A DNA stretch of 61,268 bases, from positions 1 through 61,268 of the forward strand of contig JAHHIF010000042.1 of NCBI GenBank assembly GCA_019358875.1. Direction: 5' to 3'. How positions within the stretch are numbered: position 1 is the stretch's first letter; every line of letters begins with the position of its first letter. This stretch comes from Symplocastrum torsivum CPER-KK1 (lineage in GTDB: Bacteria > Cyanobacteriota > Cyanobacteriia > Cyanobacteriales > Coleofasciculaceae). The notes under the pieces were generated by a model. That model was not told the DNA's origin, searched no databases, and saw only the letters and a program-made list of their open reading frames with translations. Position numbers and translations under genes: made by a program. Positions 45,001 through 52,344 of the stretch are shown piece after piece.

Positions 45001-45422
45001 TCCGGTAAGGCAGGACAAGAGTAAAATTCCCCAACTCTTGTGTTCTTCTGAGTTGTACAGCGTCCGCAGTTTGGCGTGAGTTCATCGCCTGACTCGTCTA
45101 CATAAGCCCAGAATTGGTTCAAACTCAACTGTGCTGACAAAATGGTGAGCGGTTCAATGATCGACGGCTCAAGTTGAACTATGGGTTGGTGGAAATCTAC
45201 ACTTGCTGTCGTGATATTGCTTTCTCCTACCCTTGCTGGTGAGAGCAAGTAGGGCATGACTTGTTGCAGCTTAACAATTCCCAGAGGACGTTGCTGTTCG
45301 CTTAGCACAACGATGGCATCACACCTTGAAGTGCGAAAAATCTCCAGTACGGCAGCAAGACCAGAGGTTTGTTGACACACTGGAGCCGCTTGAGCAAATT
45401 CTTTTAGACTGGGAGTTGGCAT
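42021..45422 (-). CDS. Sensor histidine kinase with CBS-like N-terminus and three receiver-like C-terminal modules
   Basis: 1133 residues from ATG 45422, where MPTPSLKEFAQAAP starts the conserved part; a longer frame to 45602 is unlikely. Order: CBS-like pair (about 15-175), PAS-like region (about 190-420), HisKA with CISHELKTPLTAVLG (His440) and HATPase (NALKFTDAGG, DTGIGIPPEK, GTGLGLVLT). Three receiver-like folds follow. The first has Asn for the phospho-acceptor Asp (VILLNPLLPQLSGWD) and lacks the KP lysine. The second keeps an Asp (VVLLDG), but the rest is degenerate. The third has no acceptor (MLLICLKD). It is divergent from kaiA. Pseudo-receivers occur in CikA and KaiA, so a clock link is a fair hypothesis. 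Confidence 0.85.
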   Translation of the reverse strand: MPTPSLKEFAQAAPVCQQTSGLAAVLEIFRTSRCDAIVVLSEQQRPLGIVKLQQVMPYLLSPARVGESNITTASVDFHQPIVQLEPSIIEPLTILSAQLSLNQFWAYVDESGDELTPNCGRCTTQKNTRVGEFYSCPALPDWAVVDEEGKFLGLLNSWLILKSTAASFTASPTANTSQPPVLNDLYPLVQLLEQLPLPLSLQTATGQVLAQNLTWRKQIGTSQDLDWVRRTTAAMLDFPAVEAHSASHSSAVSHDATRLVPLSFGEVALEENTVATLEAMASQTLTSAPMVTGKSIKERYEPSQAAVQRYCAIDTPHMMATAFKQRVILSTPSGLHSAETPTSETLKNNIQERVFSFVKIPLLQPITREGRRAGAWNQHFNNVGQDLRRSPHPSPNSDLWLVLAQDTTEQQQVTKELAAKNADLVQLNRLKDEFLACISHELKTPLTAVLGLSSLLKDQALGELNERQSRYAQLIYQSGRQLMTVVNDILDLTRMETGQLELTLGPVHIQSVCDRAYSQAQQLHPEASQQDEESTPETRFTLEIEPGLEMLIADELRLRQMLMHLLSNALKFTDAGGEIGLRVNRWEDWIAFTIWDTGIGIPPEKQHLIFQKFQQLEKPLTRRFEGTGLGLVLTQRLAHLHGGDISFVSKLNEGSQFTLLLPPCPPQNSEQDGATQNWENGGNPKSQTPNPQKEGQQENQNRLVLIVETVPRYLEGLTEQLKNLDYRVVIARAGTEAIEKARSLQPCVILLNPLLPQLSGWDVLTLLKSDTQTLHIPVLVTATQAEKQQAYHHKADGFLNLPVQEQALLQNLTRLGKYKEGTQSGLTILHLHPDIVETQPDQPSLCSALTDILSLEHSKLNYRVLEADDLEQAELLTRVWHPDVVLLDGAALKDPANYLKEFSSYTDLTALPLVTLDHQTTEAANQITELSVYPCLAADNDSKFSAILQVLQVATGMSRQPSILVMDVSIAQQDPDNSKGESQTAKTTRQRKLQRQSCSDSALTPHYSWLKGLIQYLETAGFKGLLSSSWAEVSRQLQEQSPDMLLICLKDVTDSCALMKGLVSLAQLPNLPPILVLDHRLEVKYPNKAAMDKDVSNSELESCLRSVATRIVGGASQSMTQLIDQVYQTMAQN

Positions 45423-45733
45423 GGATATGACCAATCTGGCTGCAATAGTAGGGTGATGCCATGGCGGCAGCACATCTTTTTTGGGTGAATTACAAATCAG
45501 GTTTAGTAAGGCAAGATTGCTTGATTGATAATTTTTGGTACTCGTAACGAGCAAGTACAGCTCAATTATTGCTCTTAAATGGGGGTAGGGATGGCCTACC
45601 AATTACAATTACTTACAATTTCCAGATTGTTTAAATTAATATGAAGTTCTTCTATAAAGAAATTGTTAAAATATTCTCGACTCAATGAGGTCGCTACTGA
45701 ATTCACTCGCTTATTTTTTTAAGTTGTATTGTT
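45423..45733. promoter_or_regulatory. Divergent promoter region of the kinase gene and kaiA
   Basis: 311 bp, A/T-rich near kaiA (TTAAATTAATATGAAG, TATAAAGAAATTG). Both promoters must lie here. No clear operator was recognised. Confidence 0.45.
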
Positions 45734-46651
45734 TTGCCTCTCCAACTGTCTATTTGTATGTTTGTACACTCGGAATCGCTAGCTCAGTCGTTGAGCCAGA
45801 TTTTGAGTAGCGATCGCTATACGTTGCATGTTACAGGCTCAGAATCTGAGTTTTTCGACTTTTTAGAGCAGTACAAGCAGCAGCTCGATTGTTTAGTTTT
45901 GCAAGATGACGGTTCATTGCTACCCGTCATCAACCGCTTGTTGGAACAAGGGACATTGCTCCCTGTTGTAATTTTCCCTAAGGAAATTGAAAGAACAGCT
46001 CATCGCGCTACGACCCATCACCTACTCAAGACTATCCAGATAACTGAGAATTCTCCACCTAGTCAGGACGACTACCTCTTCCACGCGGCGGAAGTTCAAC
46101 TCGGTGTCACTCAATCTCCTGAGATTGGCGAGTTCATTGAAAAAGCGATCGCTCAGTTTCTTTCGCTTTCTACTGCCTCTAGCTTACCTGAACCGTCTGC
46201 TGCGGTTGATCCCACAGCAGAACTCGCCACTCGGAGTTTTCTGATCCAGCAGCAGCGTCGGTTATCTGAAAAACTCAAAGAGCGGCTAGGATACCTAGGT
46301 GTGTACTACAAGAGAAACCCTCAGCTTTTTTTACGTCATCTGTCTCAAAATGACAGGCAGAAGCTGTTAGAAAACTTAAAATTAGAGTATCGCGAAATTG
46401 TTTTGAAGTACTTCTCTCAAGAAGATAACCTGAATCAAAAAATCGATAACTTCGTTGATAAAGCCTTTTTTGCAGATATATCGGTGTCAAGGATTGTAGA
46501 AATCCATATGGAACTGATGGAAGAATTTTCCAAGCAGTTGAAGCTTGAAGGGCGAAATGAGGAGGTTTTACTTGACTATCGCCTGACGCTTATCGATGTG
46601 ATTGCTCACTTAGGCGAAATGTATCGTCGTTCTATCCCTAGAGAGTTGTGA
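45734..46651 (+). CDS. kaiA: Circadian clock protein KaiA
   Basis: KaiA stimulates KaiC autophosphorylation by holding its A-loop. The 305-residue protein has the N-terminal pseudo-receiver domain (PLQLSICMFVHSESLAQSL to about residue 150) and the conserved C-terminal four-helix KaiC-binding domain (RLSEKLKERLGYLGVYYKR, DNFVDKAFFADISVSRIVEIHMELM, LDYRLTLIDVIAHLGEMYRRS). The TTG start is supported by alignment with the known N-terminus (MLSQIAICIWVES in Synechococcus); the next ATG would remove the first strand. Full length indicates the long type of KaiA. A hairpin follows. Confidence 0.97.
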   Translation: MPLQLSICMFVHSESLAQSLSQILSSDRYTLHVTGSESEFFDFLEQYKQQLDCLVLQDDGSLLPVINRLLEQGTLLPVVIFPKEIERTAHRATTHHLLKTIQITENSPPSQDDYLFHAAEVQLGVTQSPEIGEFIEKAIAQFLSLSTASSLPEPSAAVDPTAELATRSFLIQQQRRLSEKLKERLGYLGVYYKRNPQLFLRHLSQNDRQKLLENLKLEYREIVLKYFSQEDNLNQKIDNFVDKAFFADISVSRIVEIHMELMEEFSKQLKLEGRNEEVLLDYRLTLIDVIAHLGEMYRRSIPREL

Positions 46652-46690
46652 CCACCACTTTTAGTGCGAAGTCGGTAGCTGTAAAATAAT

Positions 46691-46735
46691 AACCTCTGAT
46701 TACCCCTATCCTTTTGCCAAAAGGCAACAGAGGTT
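46691..46735 (+). terminator. Hairpin between kaiA and kaiB
   Basis: AACCTCTG and CAGAGGTT enclose a smaller hairpin (CCTTTTgccAAAAGG). It lies 40 bp after kaiA and is followed by GTTTAATCTGTTTT. It suggests that kaiA is, at least partly, transcribed separately from kaiBC. Confidence 0.5.
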
Positions 46736-46877
46736 GTTTAATCTGTTTTGACCACCTTACTCACCAGCATTTAGCGATAAGCTTGATTTGAGCCTCTCTA
46801 CCCAACCTTGTCTTTGAGTTCATCTCTGGTTGCTATTACATTCTCATCCATGATTGCTAATTGCTAATTGCTAACCT

Positions 46878-47192
46878 ATGAGTCCGCTGAAGAAAACCTA
46901 TGTTCTCAAGCTCTATGTTGCTGGGAACACTCCCCACTCTGTCAAGGCTTTAAAAACACTTAAAAATATCCTTGAACAGGAATTTCAGGGGGTGTACGCT
47001 CTCAAAGTGATTGATGTCTTAAAAAGCCCCCAGTTAGCAGAGGAAGATAAAATTTTGGCTACACCCACTTTGTCAAAAGTTTTGCCACCGCCTGTCCGTA
47101 GAATTATTGGTGATCTTTCGGATCGGGAAAAAGTCTTAATCGGATTGGATCTTCTCTATGAGGAGCTTCGTGAAGAAGAATTAGATTTTTAA
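46878..47192 (+). CDS. kaiB: Circadian clock protein KaiB
   Basis: KaiB is a fold-switching thioredoxin-like protein that binds phosphorylated KaiC and sequesters KaiA. The 104-residue protein has YVLKLYVAGNTPHSVKALKTLKNILE, VIDVLKSPQLAEEDKILATPTLSKVLPPPVRRIIGDLSDREKVLIGLDLL and the acidic C-terminus, all typical. Length matches orthologues (about 102). It sits 85 bp before kaiC in the same orientation, the usual kaiBC operon. Confidence 0.98.
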   Translation: MSPLKKTYVLKLYVAGNTPHSVKALKTLKNILEQEFQGVYALKVIDVLKSPQLAEEDKILATPTLSKVLPPPVRRIIGDLSDREKVLIGLDLLYEELREEELDF

Positions 47193-47277
47193 AGTCTTGA
47201 TGGTTCTGGTGAAATAAATCCTTCCTAAGGAAAGCGTAGTAATTTTTTCCTGAGTAATATCTTTTTTGATCGAAAAT

Positions 47278-48837
47278 ATGAGTCAACTTAACCAAGGTGA
47301 GCCAAAGCTAGATAACTCAGCAACGGTAGGAGTTCAGAAAATCCGCACAATGATCGAAGGCTTCGACGATATTAGCCATGGAGGGCTACCAGTAGGTCGG
47401 ACGACGCTTGTAAGTGGAACATCTGGCACGGGTAAGACTTTGTTGGCTGTGCAATTTCTTTACCATGGCATCACTTATTTTGATGAGGCTGGTGTATTTG
47501 TTACTTTTGAAGAATCTCCTACAGATATTATTAAAAATGCCTCTAGCTTTGGCTGGGATTTACAACAATTAATTAATGAAGGTAAGCTCTTTATTTTAGA
47601 TGCCTCACCTGACCCAGAGGGACAAGAAGTTGTCGGCAACTTTGACCTCTCTGCTTTAATTGAACGGATTCAATACGCTATTCGTAAATACAAAGCAAAA
47701 CGAGTTTCTGTTGACTCTATGACTGCTATATTTCAGCAGTACGATGCGGCTTCGGTCGTGCGACGAGAAATTTTTCGCTTAGTTGCAAGGCTCAAGCAAA
47801 TCGGTGTAACAACAGTAATGACCACCGAGCGAGTTGAGGAGTATGGTCCAGTCGCAAGATTTGGCGTGGAAGAGTTTGTTTCAGACAACGTGGTAATTGT
47901 TCGTAATGTTCTAGAAGGCGAACGTCGGCGCCGGACAATGGAGATTCTCAAGCTACGTGGAACAACCCATATGAAGGGAGAATATCCCTTTACAATGACG
48001 AATCAAGGAATCAATATTTTCCCATTAGGGGCAATGCGCCTGACTCAACGGTCTTCCAATGCTCGTGTCTCTTCAGGTGTAAAAACACTTGATGAAATGT
48101 GTGGTGGCGGCTTTTTCAAAGATTCGATTATCTTGGCAACGGGTGCTACGGGTACAGGAAAAACGTTGTTAGTTAGTAAGTTTATTCAAGATGCTTGCTT
48201 GCGAGGCGACCGCGCAATTCTTTTTGCCTACGAAGAATCTCGCGCTCAGCTATCTCGTAATGCTTCGTCTTGGGGGATTGATTTTGAGGAATTGGAAAAA
48301 AAAGGTCTGATGAAAATCCTTTGCACCTACCCAGAATCAGCAGGATTAGAAGATCACTTGCAAATTATTAAATCAGAAATTGCCGAATTTAAGCCGTCTC
48401 GGATTGCCATTGATTCACTTTCTGCTTTGGCACGAGGAGTTAGTAATAATGCCTTCCGTCAGTTTGTGATTGGAGTTACTGGCTACGCTAAGCAAGAAGA
48501 AATTACTGGCTTTTTTACGAACACAACTGACCAGTTTATGGGTTCTAATTCGATCACAGATTCCCATATTTCCACAATTACAGACACAATTTTGATGCTG
48601 CAATATGTGGAGATTCGCGGAGACATGTCCCGTGCGATCAATGTCTTCAAGATGCGGGGGTCTTGGCACGATACAGGGATTCGCGAATATACCATTAGTG
48701 CGGACGGCCCAGAAATTAAAGATTCGTTCCGCAATTATGAACGAATCATTAGTGGTTCTCCTACTCGCGTTACGATCAATGAGAAAAATGAACTCTCTCG
48801 GATTGTTCAAGGAGTCCGTGACAAGTCAGGGGAATGA
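47278..48837 (+). CDS. kaiC: Circadian clock ATPase/kinase KaiC
   Basis: 519 residues from ATG 47278; the in-frame TTG four codons upstream is unlikely. The two RecA-like domains each have a Walker A (SGTSGTGKT in CI, TGATGTGKT in CII). CI carries the catalytic Glu pair region (VTFEESP). CII carries the phosphosites Ser432 and Thr433 in DSHISTITDT, equivalent to S431/T432. The C-terminal tail with IISGSPTRVTINEKNELSRIV is the KaiA-binding A-loop region. It is an intact orthologue and forms an operon with kaiB. Confidence 0.98.
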   Translation: MSQLNQGEPKLDNSATVGVQKIRTMIEGFDDISHGGLPVGRTTLVSGTSGTGKTLLAVQFLYHGITYFDEAGVFVTFEESPTDIIKNASSFGWDLQQLINEGKLFILDASPDPEGQEVVGNFDLSALIERIQYAIRKYKAKRVSVDSMTAIFQQYDAASVVRREIFRLVARLKQIGVTTVMTTERVEEYGPVARFGVEEFVSDNVVIVRNVLEGERRRRTMEILKLRGTTHMKGEYPFTMTNQGINIFPLGAMRLTQRSSNARVSSGVKTLDEMCGGGFFKDSIILATGATGTGKTLLVSKFIQDACLRGDRAILFAYEESRAQLSRNASSWGIDFEELEKKGLMKILCTYPESAGLEDHLQIIKSEIAEFKPSRIAIDSLSALARGVSNNAFRQFVIGVTGYAKQEEITGFFTNTTDQFMGSNSITDSHISTITDTILMLQYVEIRGDMSRAINVFKMRGSWHDTGIREYTISADGPEIKDSFRNYERIISGSPTRVTINEKNELSRIVQGVRDKSGE

Positions 48838-49127
48838 TTAAATCTGTCCTAGGAGACCTCTGCTAGGCACTAGCATCCCCGAAGGTAAGGAAAAGAGAAG
48901 ATACCTGAGGCTGAGTTCTTCAGCGCAGAATGACTTTTGTCTTAAGTCAGTGCCATTCGAGTTAAGTCTAATGGTATAGATGGATTTTGAGGGATAAGCT
49001 TAGCCAATGGCTATTTAATGAACTTTTCTAAAGGTCGCAACTGATTCTGCAACTCGGTAACCCGTACTTGCGTAGAATGTGATCTCAAGTTCACTTGTAA
49101 ACTTTAGGACAAAGAGGACTAATAAAT
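48838..49127. promoter_or_regulatory. Spacer upstream of psaL
   Basis: 290 bp that should hold the psaL promoter. AGGACAAAGAGGA just before the ATG includes the ribosome-binding site. GAGGCTGAGTTCTTCAGCGC is a weak palindrome near 48910. Confidence 0.4.
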
Positions 49128-49634
49128 ATGGCTGATCCCAGAGATGGAGAGGTTGTTAAACCGTTTTACGATGATCCTTTTGTGGGTCATCTATCAACAC
49201 CGATTAGTGATTCTCCTGTAGTTAGGGCTTACATCAACAATCTGCCAGCCTATCGCAGAAATGTAGCTCCCTTAGTTCGGGGGGTAGAAATTGGCTTGGC
49301 ACATGGCTTTTTCCTGTTTGGTCCAGAGACGTTACTCGGTCCTCTACGGGAGACAGATGTGGCTTATGTAGGCGGATTACTGACAGCGATCGCATTAGTT
49401 CTTGTCGCCACCGTAGGTATGTCTATCTATGGCATTGTCTCATTCCAAACGGGTAATGAGTTTGAATCACAAAATCCTCGTACCCCTTCGGAACTAAAAA
49501 CGGCTGAAGGTTGGAGTCAGTTAACGGCTGGGTTCTTCCTGGGCGGAATGGCTGGCGCTTTCCTCGCCTTTTTCCTGTTTGAAAATTTTGATGTTGTGGA
49601 TTCCATCTTGCGTGGAATCGTTAACAACACCTAA
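49128..49634 (+). CDS. psaL: Photosystem I reaction centre subunit XI
   Basis: PsaL holds the PSI trimer together and coordinates antenna chlorophylls. The 168-residue protein has VKPFYDDPFVGHLSTPISDS, the helix region VRGVEIGLAHGFFLFGPETLLGPLRE, and two more transmembrane helices (LLTAIALVLVATVGMSIYG and LTAGFFLGGMAGAFLAFFLFE). The strong leader GGACAAAGAGG precedes the ATG. psaI follows 294 bp downstream in the same orientation, an arrangement known in cyanobacteria. Confidence 0.98.
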   Translation: MADPRDGEVVKPFYDDPFVGHLSTPISDSPVVRAYINNLPAYRRNVAPLVRGVEIGLAHGFFLFGPETLLGPLRETDVAYVGGLLTAIALVLVATVGMSIYGIVSFQTGNEFESQNPRTPSELKTAEGWSQLTAGFFLGGMAGAFLAFFLFENFDVVDSILRGIVNNT

Positions 49635-49776
49635 TCCTAGCCACTTTTAAACTGGCAAGTATGGCTCGATAACACGTTTAAGTGAATTGAGCCATTGTCC
49701 AGGCTAGTTTGATAGGCGATTAAAGCTTAGGTTTTTAACGCCTACTTTCACCGTCATCGTTTTAATACAAAATGTT

Positions 49777-49831
49777 GGGTTCTGTAGGGGCTAGACAATT
49801 AAACACTTTTTTGTTAGGTCACTCAGAACCC
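49777..49831. repeat. Inverted repeat between psaL and psaI
   Basis: GGGTTCTG (49777-49784) pairs with CAGAACCC (49824-49831), with a T6 tract in the loop. It could slow transcription between psaL and psaI or mark a processing site. Confidence 0.35.
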
Positions 49832-49928
49832 CACAAAACGTTAAGAATCTTTAGATAGAAGAAACTGTAGCTCACTTCGCAGTAATATCCCTTTTGTAAC
49901 CCTGTAAATTTCAATAGGACAGTTTGAT

Positions 49929-50045
49929 ATGACAGGTTCATACGCGGCTTCATTCTTACCTTGGATCTTGATACCCTTAGTGACCTGGGTCTTACCTCTG
50001 ATTGCGTTTAGTCTTTTCTTTATCTACATTGAAAGCGAATCCTAA
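49929..50045 (+). CDS. psaI: Photosystem I reaction centre subunit VIII
   Basis: A 38-residue single-helix protein. It begins MTGSYAASFLPWILIP, continues with a hydrophobic helix (LVTWVLPLIAFSLFF) and ends YIESES. PsaI helps to stabilise PsaL at the trimer interface. The ATG follows AGGACAGTTTGAT. Because of its size it is easily missed by length-filtered gene calling. A clean terminator follows 56 bp downstream. Confidence 0.95.
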   Translation: MTGSYAASFLPWILIPLVTWVLPLIAFSLFFIYIESES

Positions 50046-50100
50046 CTCAGTCAAATTTTAGAGCTTGTCCCATAGGGATAAAAGTCTCTTGTAATCGTTG

Positions 50101-50133
50101 AAAGTTCCTTGCCTTCGGGTAGGGAATTTTCTT
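50101..50133 (+). terminator. Rho-independent terminator after psaI
   Basis: A 13-bp stem with G-T wobbles (core TTCCTTGCC with GGTAGGGAA) has a TTCG tetraloop and is followed by TTTTCTT. It is a textbook intrinsic terminator ending the psaL/psaI unit. Confidence 0.85.
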
Positions 50134-50249
50134 AACTAAAGTCGATTGCTTGAGTTAATCAGCTGCCGCGTCTATAACTTACATTGTTGCAGGCGCTAGA
50201 AGGTACGGCTCTATTAGCTTAAAGCATTTTGGATTTTGAATTGCTTAGC

Positions 50250-51029
50250 TTATTCGGTGAAGGGTTTCCTCGCCACAAACAGATAATTTTGGCAAACTAA
50301 AGAGAAAGGATAGCTCAGAACGTCATCAAGTAAATCCCAAATATAGGCAAGCAATTGGGAATTTCTGATTGGTTTGGGGAATACACCCCACATATTTCTA
50401 GGTAAAAAACCGTAACGCTTAATGTCTAGAACATCAAATCCCGTCTCTTGACAAAGCGATTCAATTGACTTCCCGGTGTAACGATATTGATGATGGTATT
50501 TGTTTGGGAATCGAGAAGCGATCGCTTCTATAAGGCTAAACTGATTGGGGAAGTGGTAACAGATAAAAAAGCCACCAGGTTTCAGGAGACGGGAAATTTC
50601 CTTTAAGCTAGTGATTTCGCTTCCTCCTGTCTCTCTAACGTGTTCTAAAACACCCACAGACACAATTGCATTGAACTGATTATCTGAAAAGGGAATAGCT
50701 GTTGGTTCCTCCCAACTCCCTTGCTTAAATTGATAAGCAACGTTATTTAGACCACTACGAAGACAAAAATCCTCGAAAGAGAAGCCAGATGTCTTATAAC
50801 CTGAACTGGCAAGGAAATACGAAAAGTGACCATTCCCACACCCCCAATCTAAAACTTCGCTTCCTTGAGGGACATACTTTAAAAAATATTGATAAAGCCG
50901 ACGATATTGATTGGCACTGATTAAGCTTCTAAATTGCCACAAGCTACAACTACTATTTTGCTCTTGAATTTTAATTAATTCGTTAAGGATGCTAGTAGGG
51001 TTTAAAGTCTTCACTTGTGATGTAATCAT
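50250..51029 (-). CDS. Class I SAM-dependent methyltransferase
   Basis: The 259-residue protein has a Rossmann-type methyltransferase core: motif I VLDWGCGNGHFSYFL, an acidic motif II region, VGVLEHV, and RLLKPGGFFICYHFP (motif III). The N-terminus (about 1-45) and C-terminus are helical extensions. The core resembles methyltransferases near polysaccharide loci, but the substrate cannot be told. It stands alone between psaI and a mobile-element cluster. Confidence 0.85.
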   Translation of the reverse strand: MITSQVKTLNPTSILNELIKIQEQNSSCSLWQFRSLISANQYRRLYQYFLKYVPQGSEVLDWGCGNGHFSYFLASSGYKTSGFSFEDFCLRSGLNNVAYQFKQGSWEEPTAIPFSDNQFNAIVSVGVLEHVRETGGSEITSLKEISRLLKPGGFFICYHFPNQFSLIEAIASRFPNKYHHQYRYTGKSIESLCQETGFDVLDIKRYGFLPRNMWGVFPKPIRNSQLLAYIWDLLDDVLSYPFSLVCQNYLFVARKPFTE

Positions 51030-51200
51030 TGAGGGCTAGGTTGAAATTTAGGGTTATTGCTCTCTAGCTTGACTTTTAGAAAGAGGAGATACGTGTTTAT
51101 ACACATTACTCTATCCATTAAGAATGGGGACGCTTCTATAACGGTTTTCAGTTGAATGAGTCAAAGGTTCTCAAAACCGTTCGCATCAGGAAAACTAAAA

Positions 51201-51227
51201 AGCTGATGGCTGACAGCTTTCTACTAG
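51201..51227. repeat. AGCTGATGGCTGACAGC dispersed repeat
   Basis: A further copy of the heptamer family, next to the end of the truncated IS4-type transposase. Confidence 0.5.
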
Positions 51228-51247
51228 ATAAAGGCGATCGCATAATT

Positions 51248-51526
51248 TTAGAAGTTTTCCCAGAAGTATTGCTCATGCTTGTAGACATCCCGCAGTTGTT
51301 GCACTTGCCGATACACCAGACTCAACACGATGGCTGCCATCACAGGTAACGTCAGCACCCGACTACGTAAGCTGCGCTCTTTGTTTTTCACTCCTTTGAG
51401 ATTCGTAAACGTGCCAGGAGTGAGTAACTTACACAACCGGGCTTCAATTTCTTCTGTCGGTGGGGCGGGGGGAGTTACACGATGCCGAAAGTCTGGATTG
51501 CCTTGTTTCTTGCGCGGTTTTGCCAT
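51248..51526 (-). pseudogene. N-terminal fragment of an IS4-type transposase
   Basis: 92 residues. The region RSRVLTLPVMAAIVLSLVYRQVQQLRDV matches the N-terminus I recall from cyanobacterial IS4-like transposases (TLPVM-AIVLS-VYRQ). The DDE catalytic domain is absent, and the frame ends soon after at YFWENF. It is therefore a truncated relic. The start MAKPRKKQGNPDFRHRV is basic, as in intact relatives. Confidence 0.7.
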
Positions 51527-51654
51527 CGCTCGACTCGACTGTTTTTGTTGAGTTTAGCGATTTCTGTCCCCATCTTGACAGGCTTTCCTTTTTCTTAACT
51601 TGACACCTATGGCGTCCCGCCTGCCCCAAGCCCGTTAGCTTTTTATTTGCTTAG

Positions 51655-52207
51655 CCCTCTTCTGTCACTCTCCGAGAATTAGAATGAAGAAATAGATACT
51701 GTAAACCGCGTGCCTTGTAGGCAGGGCAATGGATGTAGAGTTACAAATCCTAAAACATTTGGCAAGAGAGGCACAGCCGACTGTATCCTTCATCGATAAA
51801 TATTGTGTGGGATACAGCGAATTAAGAGAGCGAAGATTATCGCAAACATTAGCCGCATTAAAGGGCAATGCGCTCACAGTAGTAATCGATGAAACTGGAG
51901 ATTTTGTCTTTAAATCAATCTGGTTCAACTGAAGCTGAGATTCAACCGACTCCTGTTGATTTCTCTAGCCATCAACAATGGAATCTTCAAACGGGCTGGA
52001 AAAATGTTTTAAATAATCTGCGTTTAATTATCCAGCCGACTCTTGCCTTGTCGCTCATTTTTCCTTGGCTAGACCTTTTCCCTAATCCTTCTTTATTGCT
52101 CAGTTTTCACGAGTTAATTCATGCCATGAATCAATTTCAACCTTTTTTTCCTGATGGATAGTTTGGCTTTCTTGTTGCTTCGTATTTCGGAGAGTGACAG
52201 AAGAGGG
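51655..52207. mobile_element. Internally deleted IS701-type element, 553 bp
   Basis: A perfect 21-bp terminal inverted repeat (51655-51675 and 52187-52207; begins CCCTCTTCTGTC) bounds the fragmentary transposase at 51729-52161. Flanking 4-mers are TTAG and TTAT, so a target duplication is not clearly preserved. Intact ends with a gutted interior make it a non-autonomous derivative that could still be mobilised. Confidence 0.75.
51729..52161 (+). pseudogene. IS701-type transposase reduced to its N- and C-terminal parts
   Basis: The first part (51729-51932) starts MDVELQILKHLAREAQPTVSFID and jumps to SELRERRLSQTLAAL and VVIDETGD, skipping about 60 residues that family members have between these motifs. 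A second frame (51889-52161) holds the C-terminal end, WKNVLNNLRLIIQPTLALSL to LIHAMNQF. The catalytic centre is missing. So internal deletion(s) plus a frame change have removed the gene's core while keeping both ends. Confidence 0.7.
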
Positions 52208-52305
52208 TTATAGCGGTTCTTACACCAGTGAGGTACAGTGAATCCCCTTATCATTAAGCTTTTCAGCTTAAAATATATACCTCATTTGATCGAGAACCGC
52301 TATAA
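52208..52305. mobile_element. MITE, 98 bp, TTATAGCGGTTCT termini
   Basis: TTATAGCGGTTCT (52208-52220) and its exact reverse complement (52293-52305) enclose a short spacer with a second weak inverted repeat (GTGAGGTA/TACCTCA). This is a TA-target MITE type common in cyanobacteria. It abuts the right end of the IS701-type derivative without a spacer. Confidence 0.8.
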
Positions 52306-52344
52306 CTAATAACAAACAACAACCAACCCGAAATCCTATGTCTT

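Noticed and set aside
45423..45602. 60-residue N-terminal extension of the pseudo-receiver kinase
   Set aside because: It would occupy the shared promoter region with kaiA and has no domain-like sequence; ATG 45422 fits better.
51152..51349. 65-codon plus-strand frame
   Set aside because: Antisense to the IS4-type transposase fragment and partly made of dispersed repeat.
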